A stretch of DNA of 33,180 nt from CAZJOD01 sp964547525 (GCA_964547525.1 CAZJOD010000019.1:1-33180); one strand, 5' to 3'. Shown: positions 1 through 7,181, counted from the first letter of the stretch. The notes: generated by a model from the sequence alone, not told the origin. Made by a program: numbers and translations.

Positions 1-294
1 TTGTATATCGGATATAAAGATAATACCCCTGTTGTCATGGCTTCGTTCCAATTCGATGAGGACATGACCGCGCGATTGGACGAAGTGGAAACCGCCGAAG
101 CGCACAGAGGAAAAGGATATGCGCGGCAGATTACCCGGCATTTAACCGATGTTTTTGAAAAACAGAGCGGTAAATTGTTCTTCACATGGGCGGCAAATGA
201 TACCGCGCAGAGGGTCTATTTGCAAGGTGGCTTCGAGGTTAAGTATAAATTGCCCGCATGGAGCGCGTTTATAGAAATGGGGACGAATGTATGA
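1..294 (+). CDS. GNAT-family N-acetyltransferase, C-terminal part (5' end outside window)
   Basis: The reading frame is open from the first base and ends at TGA 292-294. The visible 97 residues cover only the second half of a GNAT fold. The segment AHRGKGYARQITRHL at about residues 34-48 is the acetyl-CoA pyrophosphate-binding motif (R/QxxGxG/A) with its helix, and NDTAQRVYLQGGFEV at about 66-80 is the usual 'N..A...Y...GF' C-terminal strand and helix. Family knowledge: GNAT enzymes acetylate amines using acetyl-CoA; the substrate cannot be told from this part. The TTG at base 1 is probably an internal codon, so the real start lies upstream. The stop overlaps the next start in an ATGA. Base composition here is richer in G+C than in the rest of the window (33 of 60 bases at 61-120), suggesting foreign origin. 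Confidence 0.8.
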   Translation: MYIGYKDNTPVVMASFQFDEDMTARLDEVETAEAHRGKGYARQITRHLTDVFEKQSGKLFFTWAANDTAQRVYLQGGFEVKYKLPAWSAFIEMGTNV

Positions 295-1055
295 TACTCA
301 ACATGGCTAAAACACATGAAATCGGTGGAATTGAAAATGGCATATATTACTTTGTTGTGCAGGATTATCCGCATATTTCAGCATCGGAATTAAAAAATGC
401 GGTTGTGTTCATCCGATACGAAAAGCTTTATGGGAGGGAAACTGATATTATTTGCATAGATAAACAAGCATTAAGGCTTATCATTGACGCCGCCGCAAAT
501 CTTGATATTACAGAAATGCCTGCCGAAAAATTTGTCTATCATGCGACAGATGTTACGGCCGCGAAGAAAATTCTGTCCGGAGGTAAGCTGCTTTCGGCGG
601 TAAAAGTATACGGGAAAACCGGAGATGAGCTTGCTTATAACAAACGCAACAGTCCTTGGAAAGACCCCGCGGATTTTTTTGAATATATAATGTTTTGCGG
701 AGGCGACCAAACGACTGGAGATTGGGTTGTGTTGTCTGAAAATATACCGAGTGAAGATGATTTGGAAAAAGGCAAATTCAACGCCGGAGTACGTTTTTAT
801 TTCCGCTATGAGGATTTGAAACGGCATCCGAAGCATATCCATGACGGTTATCATCCCATAAAGGTGAAAGATGAAATCGTATTATCAGACTATCTTCATT
901 CCTGCATTGTGCCGGATCAGTATAAATCGGAATTGGAATACTTGATTTTGCCGGAAATTGCGCAGAAAGTCCATTATCTCTCGCAGAACGGCCTTGGAAT
1001 TATGGATTGGTCAGAGAGGGTTTACAATTTTGTGGAGGAGTTAGAGATTAGATGA
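291..1055 (+). CDS. Uncharacterised protein with a possible ADP-ribosyltransferase-like N-terminal motif
   Basis: This is 254 aa from ATG 291, which shares ATGA with the previous stop; an upstream in-frame codon at 258 lies inside the acetyltransferase gene and is less likely. I do not recognise a named family with certainty. A segment at about residues 77-97, VYHATDVTAAKKILSGGKLL, resembles the 'YH.T...N...IL..G.L' opening of DarT-like and other ART-fold proteins. A later stretch around residues 200-215 (VKDEIVLSDYLHSCIVP) would place a glutamate near a hydrophobic strand, as in ART folds. This is an inference from motif shape; a plain hypothetical protein is equally possible. No signal peptide or membrane segment is visible. 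It is translationally coupled on both sides to genes of a decaying accessory operon. Confidence 0.55.
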   Translation: MILNMAKTHEIGGIENGIYYFVVQDYPHISASELKNAVVFIRYEKLYGRETDIICIDKQALRLIIDAAANLDITEMPAEKFVYHATDVTAAKKILSGGKLLSAVKVYGKTGDELAYNKRNSPWKDPADFFEYIMFCGGDQTTGDWVVLSENIPSEDDLEKGKFNAGVRFYFRYEDLKRHPKHIHDGYHPIKVKDEIVLSDYLHSCIVPDQYKSELEYLILPEIAQKVHYLSQNGLGIMDWSERVYNFVEELEIR

Positions 1056-1261
1056 TTACATGCAAACAAGTTGACCGAACCTACTTCCCGAAATACGACC
1101 AAATCCCTATGCTCGTTCACGTTTCAAGTTATTATCGGATTGAGAAAATCAATCGCGGATTGTGTGGCTTTCATCTTATTGAAACCCCCGTAGAGACGTA
1201 TATAAAAGACTTCTGCACCGGTGACGATGAAAGCGGATTTGTGAAGGAGCCGTATATATGA
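1052..1261 (+). CDS. Short hypothetical protein, possibly the N-terminal remnant of a GNAT acetyltransferase
   Basis: This is 69 aa. The ATG at 1052 overlaps the previous TGA (ATGA 1052-1055), and its own TGA overlaps the next ATG (1258-1261). The sequence (IPMLVHVSSYYRIEKI, then a strand-rich stretch to about residue 52) reads like the N-terminal part of a longer acetyltransferase-type protein whose remaining 100 or more residues are missing. The last residues (GFVKEPYI) may derive from a deletion junction. The case for this is the neighbourhood: the next two genes of the operon are demonstrably broken. It could also be an intact small protein. I cannot assign a function. Confidence 0.4.
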   Translation: MITCKQVDRTYFPKYDQIPMLVHVSSYYRIEKINRGLCGFHLIETPVETYIKDFCTGDDESGFVKEPYI

Positions 1262-1679
1262 ACCGATACATTGACCTCAACCGAATAGAGTTTATAGTGA
1301 CAGATGATTGCAGCGGTCGGTGCAAGCATTGTTCAAACGGTGAGTGTTTGGATAAAAGCGGCAACGTTGACGCTGATGCGGCTCTGCTCCGTATACATCA
1401 AGGCTTGACGAGATAAGCTGTTTTGGGATAATTCCGAATGGCGATGTCAATTTGTGTTCGATAACGATTGGGAATATATACGCTGATGATGTACTTAATA
1501 TCGTTGACGGCTACGACCCGTTTCAAAATCCCGTATGGCGCACGGTGTTGGAAGGCGGCGTATTAGATCTTTTGCATTATGCGGAAGCGGAAGGTATTAC
1601 GGTTGATATAAGCGATTGCCGCTCTGCCTGTGGCGTTTGCCGTAAGATTATAACGGCAATGGAAGCGAGGAAGGTATGA
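1258..1679 (+). pseudogene. Radical SAM protein, internal deletion plus frameshift
   Basis: The first part (ATG 1258 to TAA 1414-1416, 52 codons) carries a radical SAM cluster motif, TDDCSGRCKHCSNGEC at residues 16-31, a CxxxCxxC that would ligate a 4Fe-4S cluster and S-adenosylmethionine. At about 1392-1410 the frame changes. In the other frame, open through to TGA 1679, the sequence reads SRLDEISCFGIIPNGDVNLC and then a cysteine-bearing end (DCRSACGVCRKI) typical of an auxiliary-cluster C-terminus. The central TIM-barrel portion, which should be a few hundred residues, is absent. The gene therefore looks like an intact radical SAM gene that lost its middle. It cannot make a working enzyme. 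It is coupled by ATGA overlaps at both ends. Confidence 0.75.
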
Positions 1680-1730
1680 AGAAACCTTTTGTAGTCAGCG
1701 TCGCAGCTACACAAGGCGGGGGGTAAAACA
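1676..1730 (+). pseudogene. P-loop NTPase/kinase remnant broken at the Walker A
   Basis: The ATG at 1676 overlaps the stop of the radical SAM remnant. It encodes MKKPFVVSVAATQGGG and then TAA at 1724-1726. Removing one G from the run of six at 1718-1723 restores AATQGGGKT, a Walker A match ([AG]xxxxGK[ST]), so the stop looks like a one-base slip. After that the restored frame shows no kinase-like sequence, so the body of the gene is also gone. The original was presumably a small P-loop kinase or ATPase at the end of this operon. Confidence 0.55.
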
Positions 1731-1863
1731 AAAGACCAGCCGCTTCAAGCATTTATGCCTGATCGTGACCGGTCTCTTTTTGCCCCCGTTTGAAGCTGTT
1801 CACTTGGTTATTGTTCAATCCCTAAGTGAACGCTTCATTAGAGGGAAGTCTTTTTTAATATTA
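1731..1863. other. Intergenic hairpin cluster after the degraded operon
   Basis: There is an imperfect stem of 14 pairs with one bulged T: TGAAGC-T-GTTCACTT (1791-1805) against AAGTGAAC-GCTTCA (1824-1837), with an 18-base loop. The left arm can instead pair with GCTTCAA at 1742-1748. AGACC (1733-1737) pairs with GGTCT (1771-1775), followed by CTTTTT, a weak terminator-like shape. A short CTTC/GAAG stem (1833-1836/1845-1848) precedes T6 at 1851-1856. The set could stop + strand transcription before the convergent fucI gene. No gene is seen here. Confidence 0.4.
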
Positions 1864-3660
1864 TTATTTATATATAGGTCCTAATATTTGACATGCTCTG
1901 TAATCGGCACTTTCAGGTTCCTGTGTGCCGAAAGCGTTCCACATGGCAGGCCTGAATATTTTTTTAGAATCTACATTATGCATACATACCGGAATTCTTA
2001 AAATACTTGCCAATGTGATTAAATCGCCTCCTATGTGTCCGTATGAGAAAGCCGCATGATTGGCACCCCAGTTGGCCATGACCGAATATACATCGGTAAA
2101 AGCGCCTTTGCCGGTGAGTTTAGGAGCAAACCAGGTTGTGGGCCAGGTGGGATCGGTTCTTTCATTTAAAACGTTGTGAACGTCATCCGGTAAATCGACC
2201 GAGTACCCCTCAGCTATTTGGATAACAGGACCTAAACCCGCTATTAAATTAATTCTACACATTGTAAGAGGCATACCGCCTTTAGATTTAAAATTGGATG
2301 AAAATCCGCCTCCCCTAAAATAGCCGGTATTGGCAGGTCGCCAGGAAGTGGCCTTTAAGCATTTGTCGGCCTCATCCGGTGTAATCTCCCAAAAAGGTTT
2401 CATTGCCGGCTCACCGTCTATTTGCTGTTGTCCGGTTGCATCCAATGTGGCGGCTCCGGAGTTAATCAAGTGGATTAATCCGTTCTCTGCCTTTCCTGTT
2501 AGGGTATATCCCGTAACTCTCTTTACCGCATCGGGGCTCCAATATGTGCGAACATCGGCAAATCCCTGGGAGGTATTGGTTAAAAGATATCCGAATAACA
2601 TACTTACACCGTTTAAACTATCGTTTTCAGTGGCGACTATATAGGGCTGTCTAATACCTGTCCAATCGAATGATGAACATAATAACGCTTCCATGAAATC
2701 ACCGTTGGTCATAAAGTCGTTCCAATGACGCTGTCCTTGGAATCCTGAGATTAAAGCGTTTCGTCCCATAGCTTCTTCGGCAAAGCCCAATTCTACAAGC
2801 CGTGGATTGCCAACCATCAAATCCCGAGTAATCATGGCCATTTTGACACATTCTTCAAGATTTTTATCCTTTTGTTCTTTTGTTCTTTGTTTTTCAGGCG
2901 GATTGTTATCTTTACCTTCTTTGCAGTTTTCTTTTGTCCATTGTAAAGCATATTCGAACTCTTCAGGATCGTATATGTCTTCTGCGAGTCTTCTGCTGAA
3001 TTCACTCATATCGACATATTCGTTTCTCATTCCTAAATATTTTTGGAAAAAGTCTTCATTAACTATGGATCCGGCTATACCCATTGATACGGAACCCATT
3101 GCAAGATACGACTTGCCTTTCATATACGCTACCGCTAAAGCGGCTTTTACAAAAGACAATATCTTTTCTTTAACATCATCGGGTATACTTGAATCGGCTG
3201 CATCTTGAACGTCATGACCGTATATACCGAATGCCGGCAATCCCTTTTGAGCGTGTGCAGCCAAAACGGCGGCAAGATAAACCGCTCCCGGACGTTCTGT
3301 GCCGTTAAAGCCCCATACGGCTTTAGGGCTCAACGGGTCCATATCCATGGTTTCCGACCCGTAGCACCAACAAGGTGTGACTGTCAATGAAACACCGACA
3401 CCCTCTTTTGCAAATTTGTCGGCACATGCCGCCGACTCGGCAACTCCGCCTATGCAAGTATCTGCAATTACACAAACCACATCCGAGCCGTCAGGATATT
3501 TTAGATTTGAAGATATCAATCGTGCCGCGGATTTTGCCATATTCATAGTTTGTTCCTCAATTGCCTCTCTTACTCCTTTTCTTCTTCCGTCTATAGCCGG
3601 GCGAATACCAACCTTTGGGAAAGAACCGAGCAATCTGTTACCTTTTTTAAAATTAGACAT
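1864..3660 (-). CDS. fucI: L-fucose isomerase
   Basis: FucI converts L-fucose to L-fuculose (and D-arabinose to D-ribulose) in the cytoplasm, using Mn2+. The 598 aa match the length of the family (about 590). Family landmarks are present: VVATEND-type IVATENDSLNG with Glu345, FADVRTYW with Asp369, and NWGANH-type WGANHAAFSYGH with His535. These match the spacing of the E. coli metal ligands Glu337/Asp361/His528. The N-terminal PKVGIRPAIDGRRKGVRE block is also typical. Start: ATG 3658-3660 with a GGAGGAA site about seven bases upstream. It lies 17 bp after the CvpA-like gene on the same strand and may share its transcript. An insertion rich in Lys, Glu and Gln at about residues 245-268 is hydrophilic and low in complexity. 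No other fucose genes (kinase, aldolase, permease, regulator) are in the window. Confidence 0.95.
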   Translation of the reverse strand: MSNFKKGNRLLGSFPKVGIRPAIDGRRKGVREAIEEQTMNMAKSAARLISSNLKYPDGSDVVCVIADTCIGGVAESAACADKFAKEGVGVSLTVTPCWCYGSETMDMDPLSPKAVWGFNGTERPGAVYLAAVLAAHAQKGLPAFGIYGHDVQDAADSSIPDDVKEKILSFVKAALAVAYMKGKSYLAMGSVSMGIAGSIVNEDFFQKYLGMRNEYVDMSEFSRRLAEDIYDPEEFEYALQWTKENCKEGKDNNPPEKQRTKEQKDKNLEECVKMAMITRDLMVGNPRLVELGFAEEAMGRNALISGFQGQRHWNDFMTNGDFMEALLCSSFDWTGIRQPYIVATENDSLNGVSMLFGYLLTNTSQGFADVRTYWSPDAVKRVTGYTLTGKAENGLIHLINSGAATLDATGQQQIDGEPAMKPFWEITPDEADKCLKATSWRPANTGYFRGGGFSSNFKSKGGMPLTMCRINLIAGLGPVIQIAEGYSVDLPDDVHNVLNERTDPTWPTTWFAPKLTGKGAFTDVYSVMANWGANHAAFSYGHIGGDLITLASILRIPVCMHNVDSKKIFRPAMWNAFGTQEPESADYRACQILGPIYK

Positions 3661-3677
3661 ATTTTATTCCTCCGCAT

Positions 3678-4373
3678 TTACATTTTATTAGCAAGCATAT
3701 TGTTGATAGGATTATTATGGTAAAGATAATCGGCAACAATGGATTCGTCTATCATATCTATCAGGGATGAAGCTTGCTTTGTAGAAGACAACATAGTTAA
3801 ACCTGTAAATAATGAAAAGATTATCAATAATCCAATTACACATCCGAGTATTAAACCTAATCCCTTGTCCAGTTGTTTTATGATAGGAGTTTTTGATATT
3901 CTGTCAACCAATATGCCAATGAACATAAAAAGAATTTTTATAACAATAAATAATAATATACCCGCTAAAGCAATCATCAGAAAGTCAGTTATACCGGTAC
4001 TGACAGAAGCAATGACCGAATCGGTATTGGTAGATACCGCTGAAGCCGAAGATTCCGCAACGCTGCCGGCTAATGCTTCTTTTATATTTTGGGGAAGAGG
4101 TAGTTGATCCAATACACTGTTTATATCGTCTATAACCGTAACTCCCGCGGATATTAACCTACCGTTAACCATATCATGCACCCGGTTTAGAATATTTTGA
4201 TAAAAATCCGAGGTTTTAAAATATTCCGCGATAGGTTTTGCAAATTTCACTGCCAGTATTATGGATAGCAGGTATGAAGCCACTTTATACGTCATCTTTA
4301 TTACTCCGGATACAAGGCCGAAAATACCAAAAATCAATATTACGCCTAATACTATCATATCGATGGCAATCAT
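3678..4373 (-). CDS. CvpA-family membrane protein
   Basis: This is 231 aa with a hydrophobic N-terminus (DMIVLGVILIFGIFGLVSG), a second span at about 28-45 following the 'G...K...' turn, and two further spans at about 130-155 and 175-200. That fits the four-helix CvpA/colicin V production protein fold. The central soluble loop (about 60-120) is rich in Asn, Asp, Ser and Val. In Clostridia such proteins are commonly annotated only as CvpA family; their biochemical role is not established. ATG is at 4371-4373. The gene lies 14 bp after the DUF5711-like gene and just before fucI, so the three are probably cotranscribed from the promoter at 5660-5687. Confidence 0.8.
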   Translation of the reverse strand: MIAIDMIVLGVILIFGIFGLVSGVIKMTYKVASYLLSIILAVKFAKPIAEYFKTSDFYQNILNRVHDMVNGRLISAGVTVIDDINSVLDQLPLPQNIKEALAGSVAESSASAVSTNTDSVIASVSTGITDFLMIALAGILLFIVIKILFMFIGILVDRISKTPIIKQLDKGLGLILGCVIGLLIIFSLFTGLTMLSSTKQASSLIDMIDESIVADYLYHNNPINNMLANKM

Positions 4374-4387
4374 ATATTTTACCCTTT

Positions 4388-5569
4388 CTAATTAAATTTT
4401 ATAAAAGTCATATCATTAGCGGTAATTGATACCGCATTAGTTCGTCCTAGCAATCGTACATCCGATATATCACTTTTTGAGCTGTATTTTTTTAATATAG
4501 ATCCTTCGCCGTCGAAAAATGCAATTTCTCTTCCGTAATTTACGGCAATTATATTATCGTATGTATATATACCGATTATATTCCTGCCATAGGAGTATTC
4601 TCCCAATTTATTGCCTGACAGGTCGGAAAAGACCGTTGTATAATCACCCGTTATGTTTTGGGCTGTATATACAATGCCGTTTTTGAATCGGTTGACCGCA
4701 TTTATGTTACCGGGTTCAACCGACCATACTAAAGTGGCGTTACGGTCGAAACAATAGATACCGGTTTCATTGGCTGCTATCACCTTCATATCTGCTGTAG
4801 GAAAAAGTATTGAATATAAAACACCGCTATTATTATAGGCGGCATGCGGAGAATCGGATAAAAAATCGGAGAATTCAAAATTGGAAATAAAACCGGTTCC
4901 TAAAATTCCTACGCTATATACGACATATTCTTTACCGGAGGATAGCACAGAGGTGTTGACAGCTAAGGTTTCTCTTTTATATATGTCACAAATCTTTTTA
5001 CCGTTATAATTATAAAAGCTTATCTTTGAACGTGCGGTTGCATCATCGCATATTATACCGATATAACCGTTGTCATTGACTGTAATCATCCGGATGTCTC
5101 CGGTTACCTCCAATAAAGCGATTCGCTTTAAACCTTTATACATATAAACCGTTCTTTCTTGACGGTCTCCTATTAATGCGTACTCGGCATTGCTTGCAGT
5201 GACAGGATCTTTTATTTCGATAATTTCTTTGTGTACCGGCTCTCCCGTAGTGTCGTAAACGGTTATATCTCTACCGTTACTTACATAAAGGTATTTACCG
5301 CATGATACATATGCGTCGGATACCCCTACGGTTGACAGGGTATTTAAAACGGTTAATTGTTTTGTGGACGGGTCGTTGTTTTTACCTGTTATATGTGAGA
5401 ATACAGCCGTTATGGCGTCAGTATCAAATTGTTGAAAATATCCGGTATTCATGACTGAAACTATTGTAAGACCTGATATAAGAAGTACAACGCAGATTAA
5501 AAAAATAAATGAAAATGCATTTTTAGAATTTTTGAATTTTTTTTGATTGTCATTTACCGATTCAGCCAT
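4388..5569 (-). CDS. DUF5711-like membrane-anchored beta-propeller protein
   Basis: This is 393 aa. A basic N-terminus (about 1-18) precedes a single hydrophobic span at about 19-42 (FSFIFLICVVLLISGLTIV), giving an Nin/Cout anchor. The rest, about 65-393, is a run of short beta-strand repeats with aromatic and glycine turns (YLYVSNGRDITVYD, EYALIGDRQERTVYMY, GIYCFDRNATLVW), as in extracytoplasmic WD/PQQ-like propellers. This matches what I know of DUF5711, a Clostridia family of unknown function often found beside CvpA. ATG is at 5567-5569 with GGAG eight bases upstream. It is first gene of the three-gene minus-strand operon. A role in envelope maintenance is inference only. Confidence 0.65.
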   Translation of the reverse strand: MAESVNDNQKKFKNSKNAFSFIFLICVVLLISGLTIVSVMNTGYFQQFDTDAITAVFSHITGKNNDPSTKQLTVLNTLSTVGVSDAYVSCGKYLYVSNGRDITVYDTTGEPVHKEIIEIKDPVTASNAEYALIGDRQERTVYMYKGLKRIALLEVTGDIRMITVNDNGYIGIICDDATARSKISFYNYNGKKICDIYKRETLAVNTSVLSSGKEYVVYSVGILGTGFISNFEFSDFLSDSPHAAYNNSGVLYSILFPTADMKVIAANETGIYCFDRNATLVWSVEPGNINAVNRFKNGIVYTAQNITGDYTTVFSDLSGNKLGEYSYGRNIIGIYTYDNIIAVNYGREIAFFDGEGSILKKYSSKSDISDVRLLGRTNAVSITANDMTFIKFN

Positions 5570-5659
5570 TTTACACTCCGTAATATAAATATAGGAAAAC
5601 GCTTTGTTTAAACATATTTTAACAGCACTTTAAGGTTTATTGCCAATTGTTACAGGCAT

Positions 5660-5687
5660 ATTATATCATACCCCGATATAGCTGCAA
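5660..5687 (-). promoter_or_regulatory. Predicted sigma-A promoter for the DUF5711-cvpA-fucI operon
   Basis: Read on the minus strand: TTGCAG (5687-5682), 16-base spacer, TATAAT (5665-5660). It lies about 90 bp upstream of the 5569 start codon. Confidence 0.6.
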
Positions 5688-5830
5688 AATAATTTTTAGA
5701 TTGCAGTCGGAAATTGAATGAAAAATGAATAATTCCTAGTTTTAAGCATATAATAGTCTTTCAAATTAATGTCTATATGCTTCTTAAGTGGTTATTTTAG
5801 ATAGATGTATTTACAATGACAAGTCGGCAT

Positions 5831-5897
5831 CGGTACACGGCGTTTCACAATAAGTGAGTTATTGCAGTGAAATAATGTAATTATTTATTTAAAATAC
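5831..5897 (+). repeat. Dispersed intergenic repeat, copy 1
   Basis: This matches 22005-22067 at 54 of 63 aligned bases, with one 4-base gap. The conserved core is TAAGTGAGTTATTGC, flanked by CGGTACAC on the left and TTTAAAATAC on the right. It sits just upstream of the tRNA promoter. No coding capacity is visible. I do not recognise a named element. Confidence 0.7.
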
Positions 5898-5913
5898 CTC
5901 TTTAAAAAACCAT

Positions 5914-5941
5914 TTGCATTAATTGTGAATCATGATATAAT
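5914..5941 (+). promoter_or_regulatory. Promoter of tRNA-Arg
   Basis: TTGCAT (5914-5919), 16-base spacer, TATAAT (5936-5941). The -10 ends nine bases before the tRNA, as expected for a short-leader stable RNA promoter. Confidence 0.7.
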
Positions 5942-5950
5942 AATTTACAT

Positions 5951-6025
5951 GTCTCGGTGGCCTAATGGATAAGGTAATGGATTCCGGTTCCATTGATGCG
6001 GGTTCGATTCCTGCCCGGGACGCCA
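5951..6025 (+). tRNA. tRNA-Arg (anticodon CCG)
   Basis: The 75 nt fold into a full cloverleaf. The acceptor GTCTCGG pairs with CCGGGAC (one G-U), the D stem is GCCT/AGGT, the anticodon stem is ATGGA/TCCAT around the loop TTCCGGT, and the T stem is GCGGG/CCTGC around TTCGATT. The anticodon in the loop is CCG, which reads the codon CGG (arginine). The 3' CCA (6023-6025) is encoded. It is followed by a terminator and stands alone, not in a tRNA cluster. Confidence 0.95.
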
Positions 6026-6040
6026 AATATCTATCGAAGA

Positions 6041-6067
6041 GGGACTTTTATAACAAAAGTCCTTTCT
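6041..6067 (+). terminator. Rho-independent terminator of tRNA-Arg
   Basis: GGACTTTT (6042-6049) pairs with AAAAGTCC (6055-6062) around a 5-base loop and is followed by TTTCTTGTT. It lies 16 bases past the tRNA. Confidence 0.8.
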
Positions 6068-6078
6068 TGTTACTAAAT

Positions 6079-6117
6079 GGTTTACATTTTTAAAACTTGA
6101 TTTTAAAAATGTAAACC
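6079..6117. repeat. 17-bp perfect inverted repeat (hairpin)
   Basis: The arms are GGTTTACATTTTTAAAA (6079-6095) and its exact complement at 6101-6117, around the loop CTTGA. It lies between the tRNA terminator and dusB. No T-run follows; the next bases are GGCCCGAGG. A small stem AAAGC/GCTTT follows at about 6137-6150. It may be a bidirectional transcript end, or an insertion remnant beside the tRNA. Confidence 0.6.
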
Positions 6118-6174
6118 GGCCCGAGGTCGCTCGATGAAAGCTCAGGCTTTAATTATTTATTATATTGTAAGGTA

Positions 6175-6183
6175 TGCTATAAT
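6175..6183 (+). promoter_or_regulatory. Extended -10 promoter for dusB
   Basis: TG-C-TATAAT at 6175-6183 is an extended -10 element. A clear -35 hexamer is lacking. The start codon of dusB follows 33 bases later. Confidence 0.5.
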
Positions 6184-6215
6184 GTATGAAACTAAATGTA
6201 CGGATATAGGATCTT

Positions 6216-7178
6216 ATGCAAATAAAAACTTTAAAAAACAAAAATAATATATTTTTAGCTCCCATGGCCGGTATAACCGATTATGCTTTCAGACTGCTCT
6301 GCAGTGAACAAGGTGCCGGTTTGACTTTTACAGAAATGATCAGTGCAAAAGCCGTTTGCTATAAAGATGTCAAAACACAAGAAATGGCATTGATAAGGCC
6401 TGATGAAGCTTATACCTCATTACAAATCTTTGGAAGCGAACCTTTATATATGGCCAAAGCCGCTATGCTATTAAATGACAGCGGAGCAAAGTCAATAGAT
6501 ATCAATATGGGATGTCCCGCACCTAAGATAGTGAAAAACGGCGAAGGAGCGGCTTTGATGAAGGATATAAAATTAGCCGGACAAATCATAGAAGCTGTTG
6601 TGAAGTCCACCGATCTTCCTGTTACGGTAAAAATAAGAAAAGGGTGGGACAAGGAGCATGTAAACGCTGTTGAATTAGCAAAAACGGCTCAGGAAGCAGG
6701 TGTAAAAGCTATCACTGTACATGGCAGAACAAGGGATGAATTTTATACGGGTACCGCCGATTGGGAAATAATTAAGCGGGTAAAAGAAGCGGTTGATATT
6801 CCGGTTATTGGTAACGGTGATATAAAGTCGGCAAACGATGTTGTTCACATGATAAAAACGACCGGATGTGACGGAGTTATGGTAGGTAGAGCCGCCTTGG
6901 GAAACCCGTGGATATTTAAAAACATACTTAATGAGATTAACGGCAAGCCTACAACCGTTCCAACCGATTATGAAAGATATGAAATGATAAATCGCCATAT
7001 TAAGCTTATGAAGTATATAAAAGGAGAGCGGCAGACTGTAAATGAAATGAGAAAACACATCGCTTGGTACTTAAAAGGCTATAAAAATTCTGCAAGAGTA
7101 AGGGATAAAATCTTTAAAATTGATGATTTGGATCAAGTTATTGATGAAATAAGAAATATTTTAATCGAGGGGGAATGA
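6216..7178 (+). CDS. dusB: tRNA-dihydrouridine synthase, DusB type
   Basis: The enzyme reduces uridine to dihydrouridine in the D loop of tRNA, using FMN and NADPH. The 320 aa have the family landmarks: the FMN-barrel start LAPMAGITDYAFR (14-26), INMGCPAPKIVKNGEGAALM (96-115) with catalytic Cys100, the VKIRKGW strand, the TVHGRTR phosphate-binding segment, and GNGDI followed by DGVMVGRAALGNPW. A helical C-terminal domain with many Lys and Arg residues follows, for tRNA binding. ATG 6216 is preceded only by a weak AGGAT. In many Firmicutes dusB sits in a larger operon; here it leads a short one with a thioesterase four bases downstream. Its closeness to a tRNA gene is probably coincidence. Confidence 0.93.
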   Translation: MQIKTLKNKNNIFLAPMAGITDYAFRLLCSEQGAGLTFTEMISAKAVCYKDVKTQEMALIRPDEAYTSLQIFGSEPLYMAKAAMLLNDSGAKSIDINMGCPAPKIVKNGEGAALMKDIKLAGQIIEAVVKSTDLPVTVKIRKGWDKEHVNAVELAKTAQEAGVKAITVHGRTRDEFYTGTADWEIIKRVKEAVDIPVIGNGDIKSANDVVHMIKTTGCDGVMVGRAALGNPWIFKNILNEINGKPTTVPTDYERYEMINRHIKLMKYIKGERQTVNEMRKHIAWYLKGYKNSARVRDKIFKIDDLDQVIDEIRNILIEGE

Positions 7179-7181
7179 AAT

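Larger units (their letters stand above)
5570..5913. other. Intergenic region between DUF5711-like gene and tRNA-Arg
   Basis: No gene is visible. It contains the minus-strand promoter (5660-5687), an inverted repeat AAGCATATA (5744-5752) / TATATGCTT (5774-5782) with a 21-base loop, and the dispersed repeat copy at 5831-5897. Nothing else recognisable is seen. Confidence 0.6.

Noticed and set aside
2330..3691. Several open + strand frames (2330-2644, 2807-3208, 3377-3691)
   Set aside because: They lie wholly within the fucI coding region, or nearly so, on the opposite strand. They have no ribosome binding site or recognisable motif, and fucI is unmistakable.
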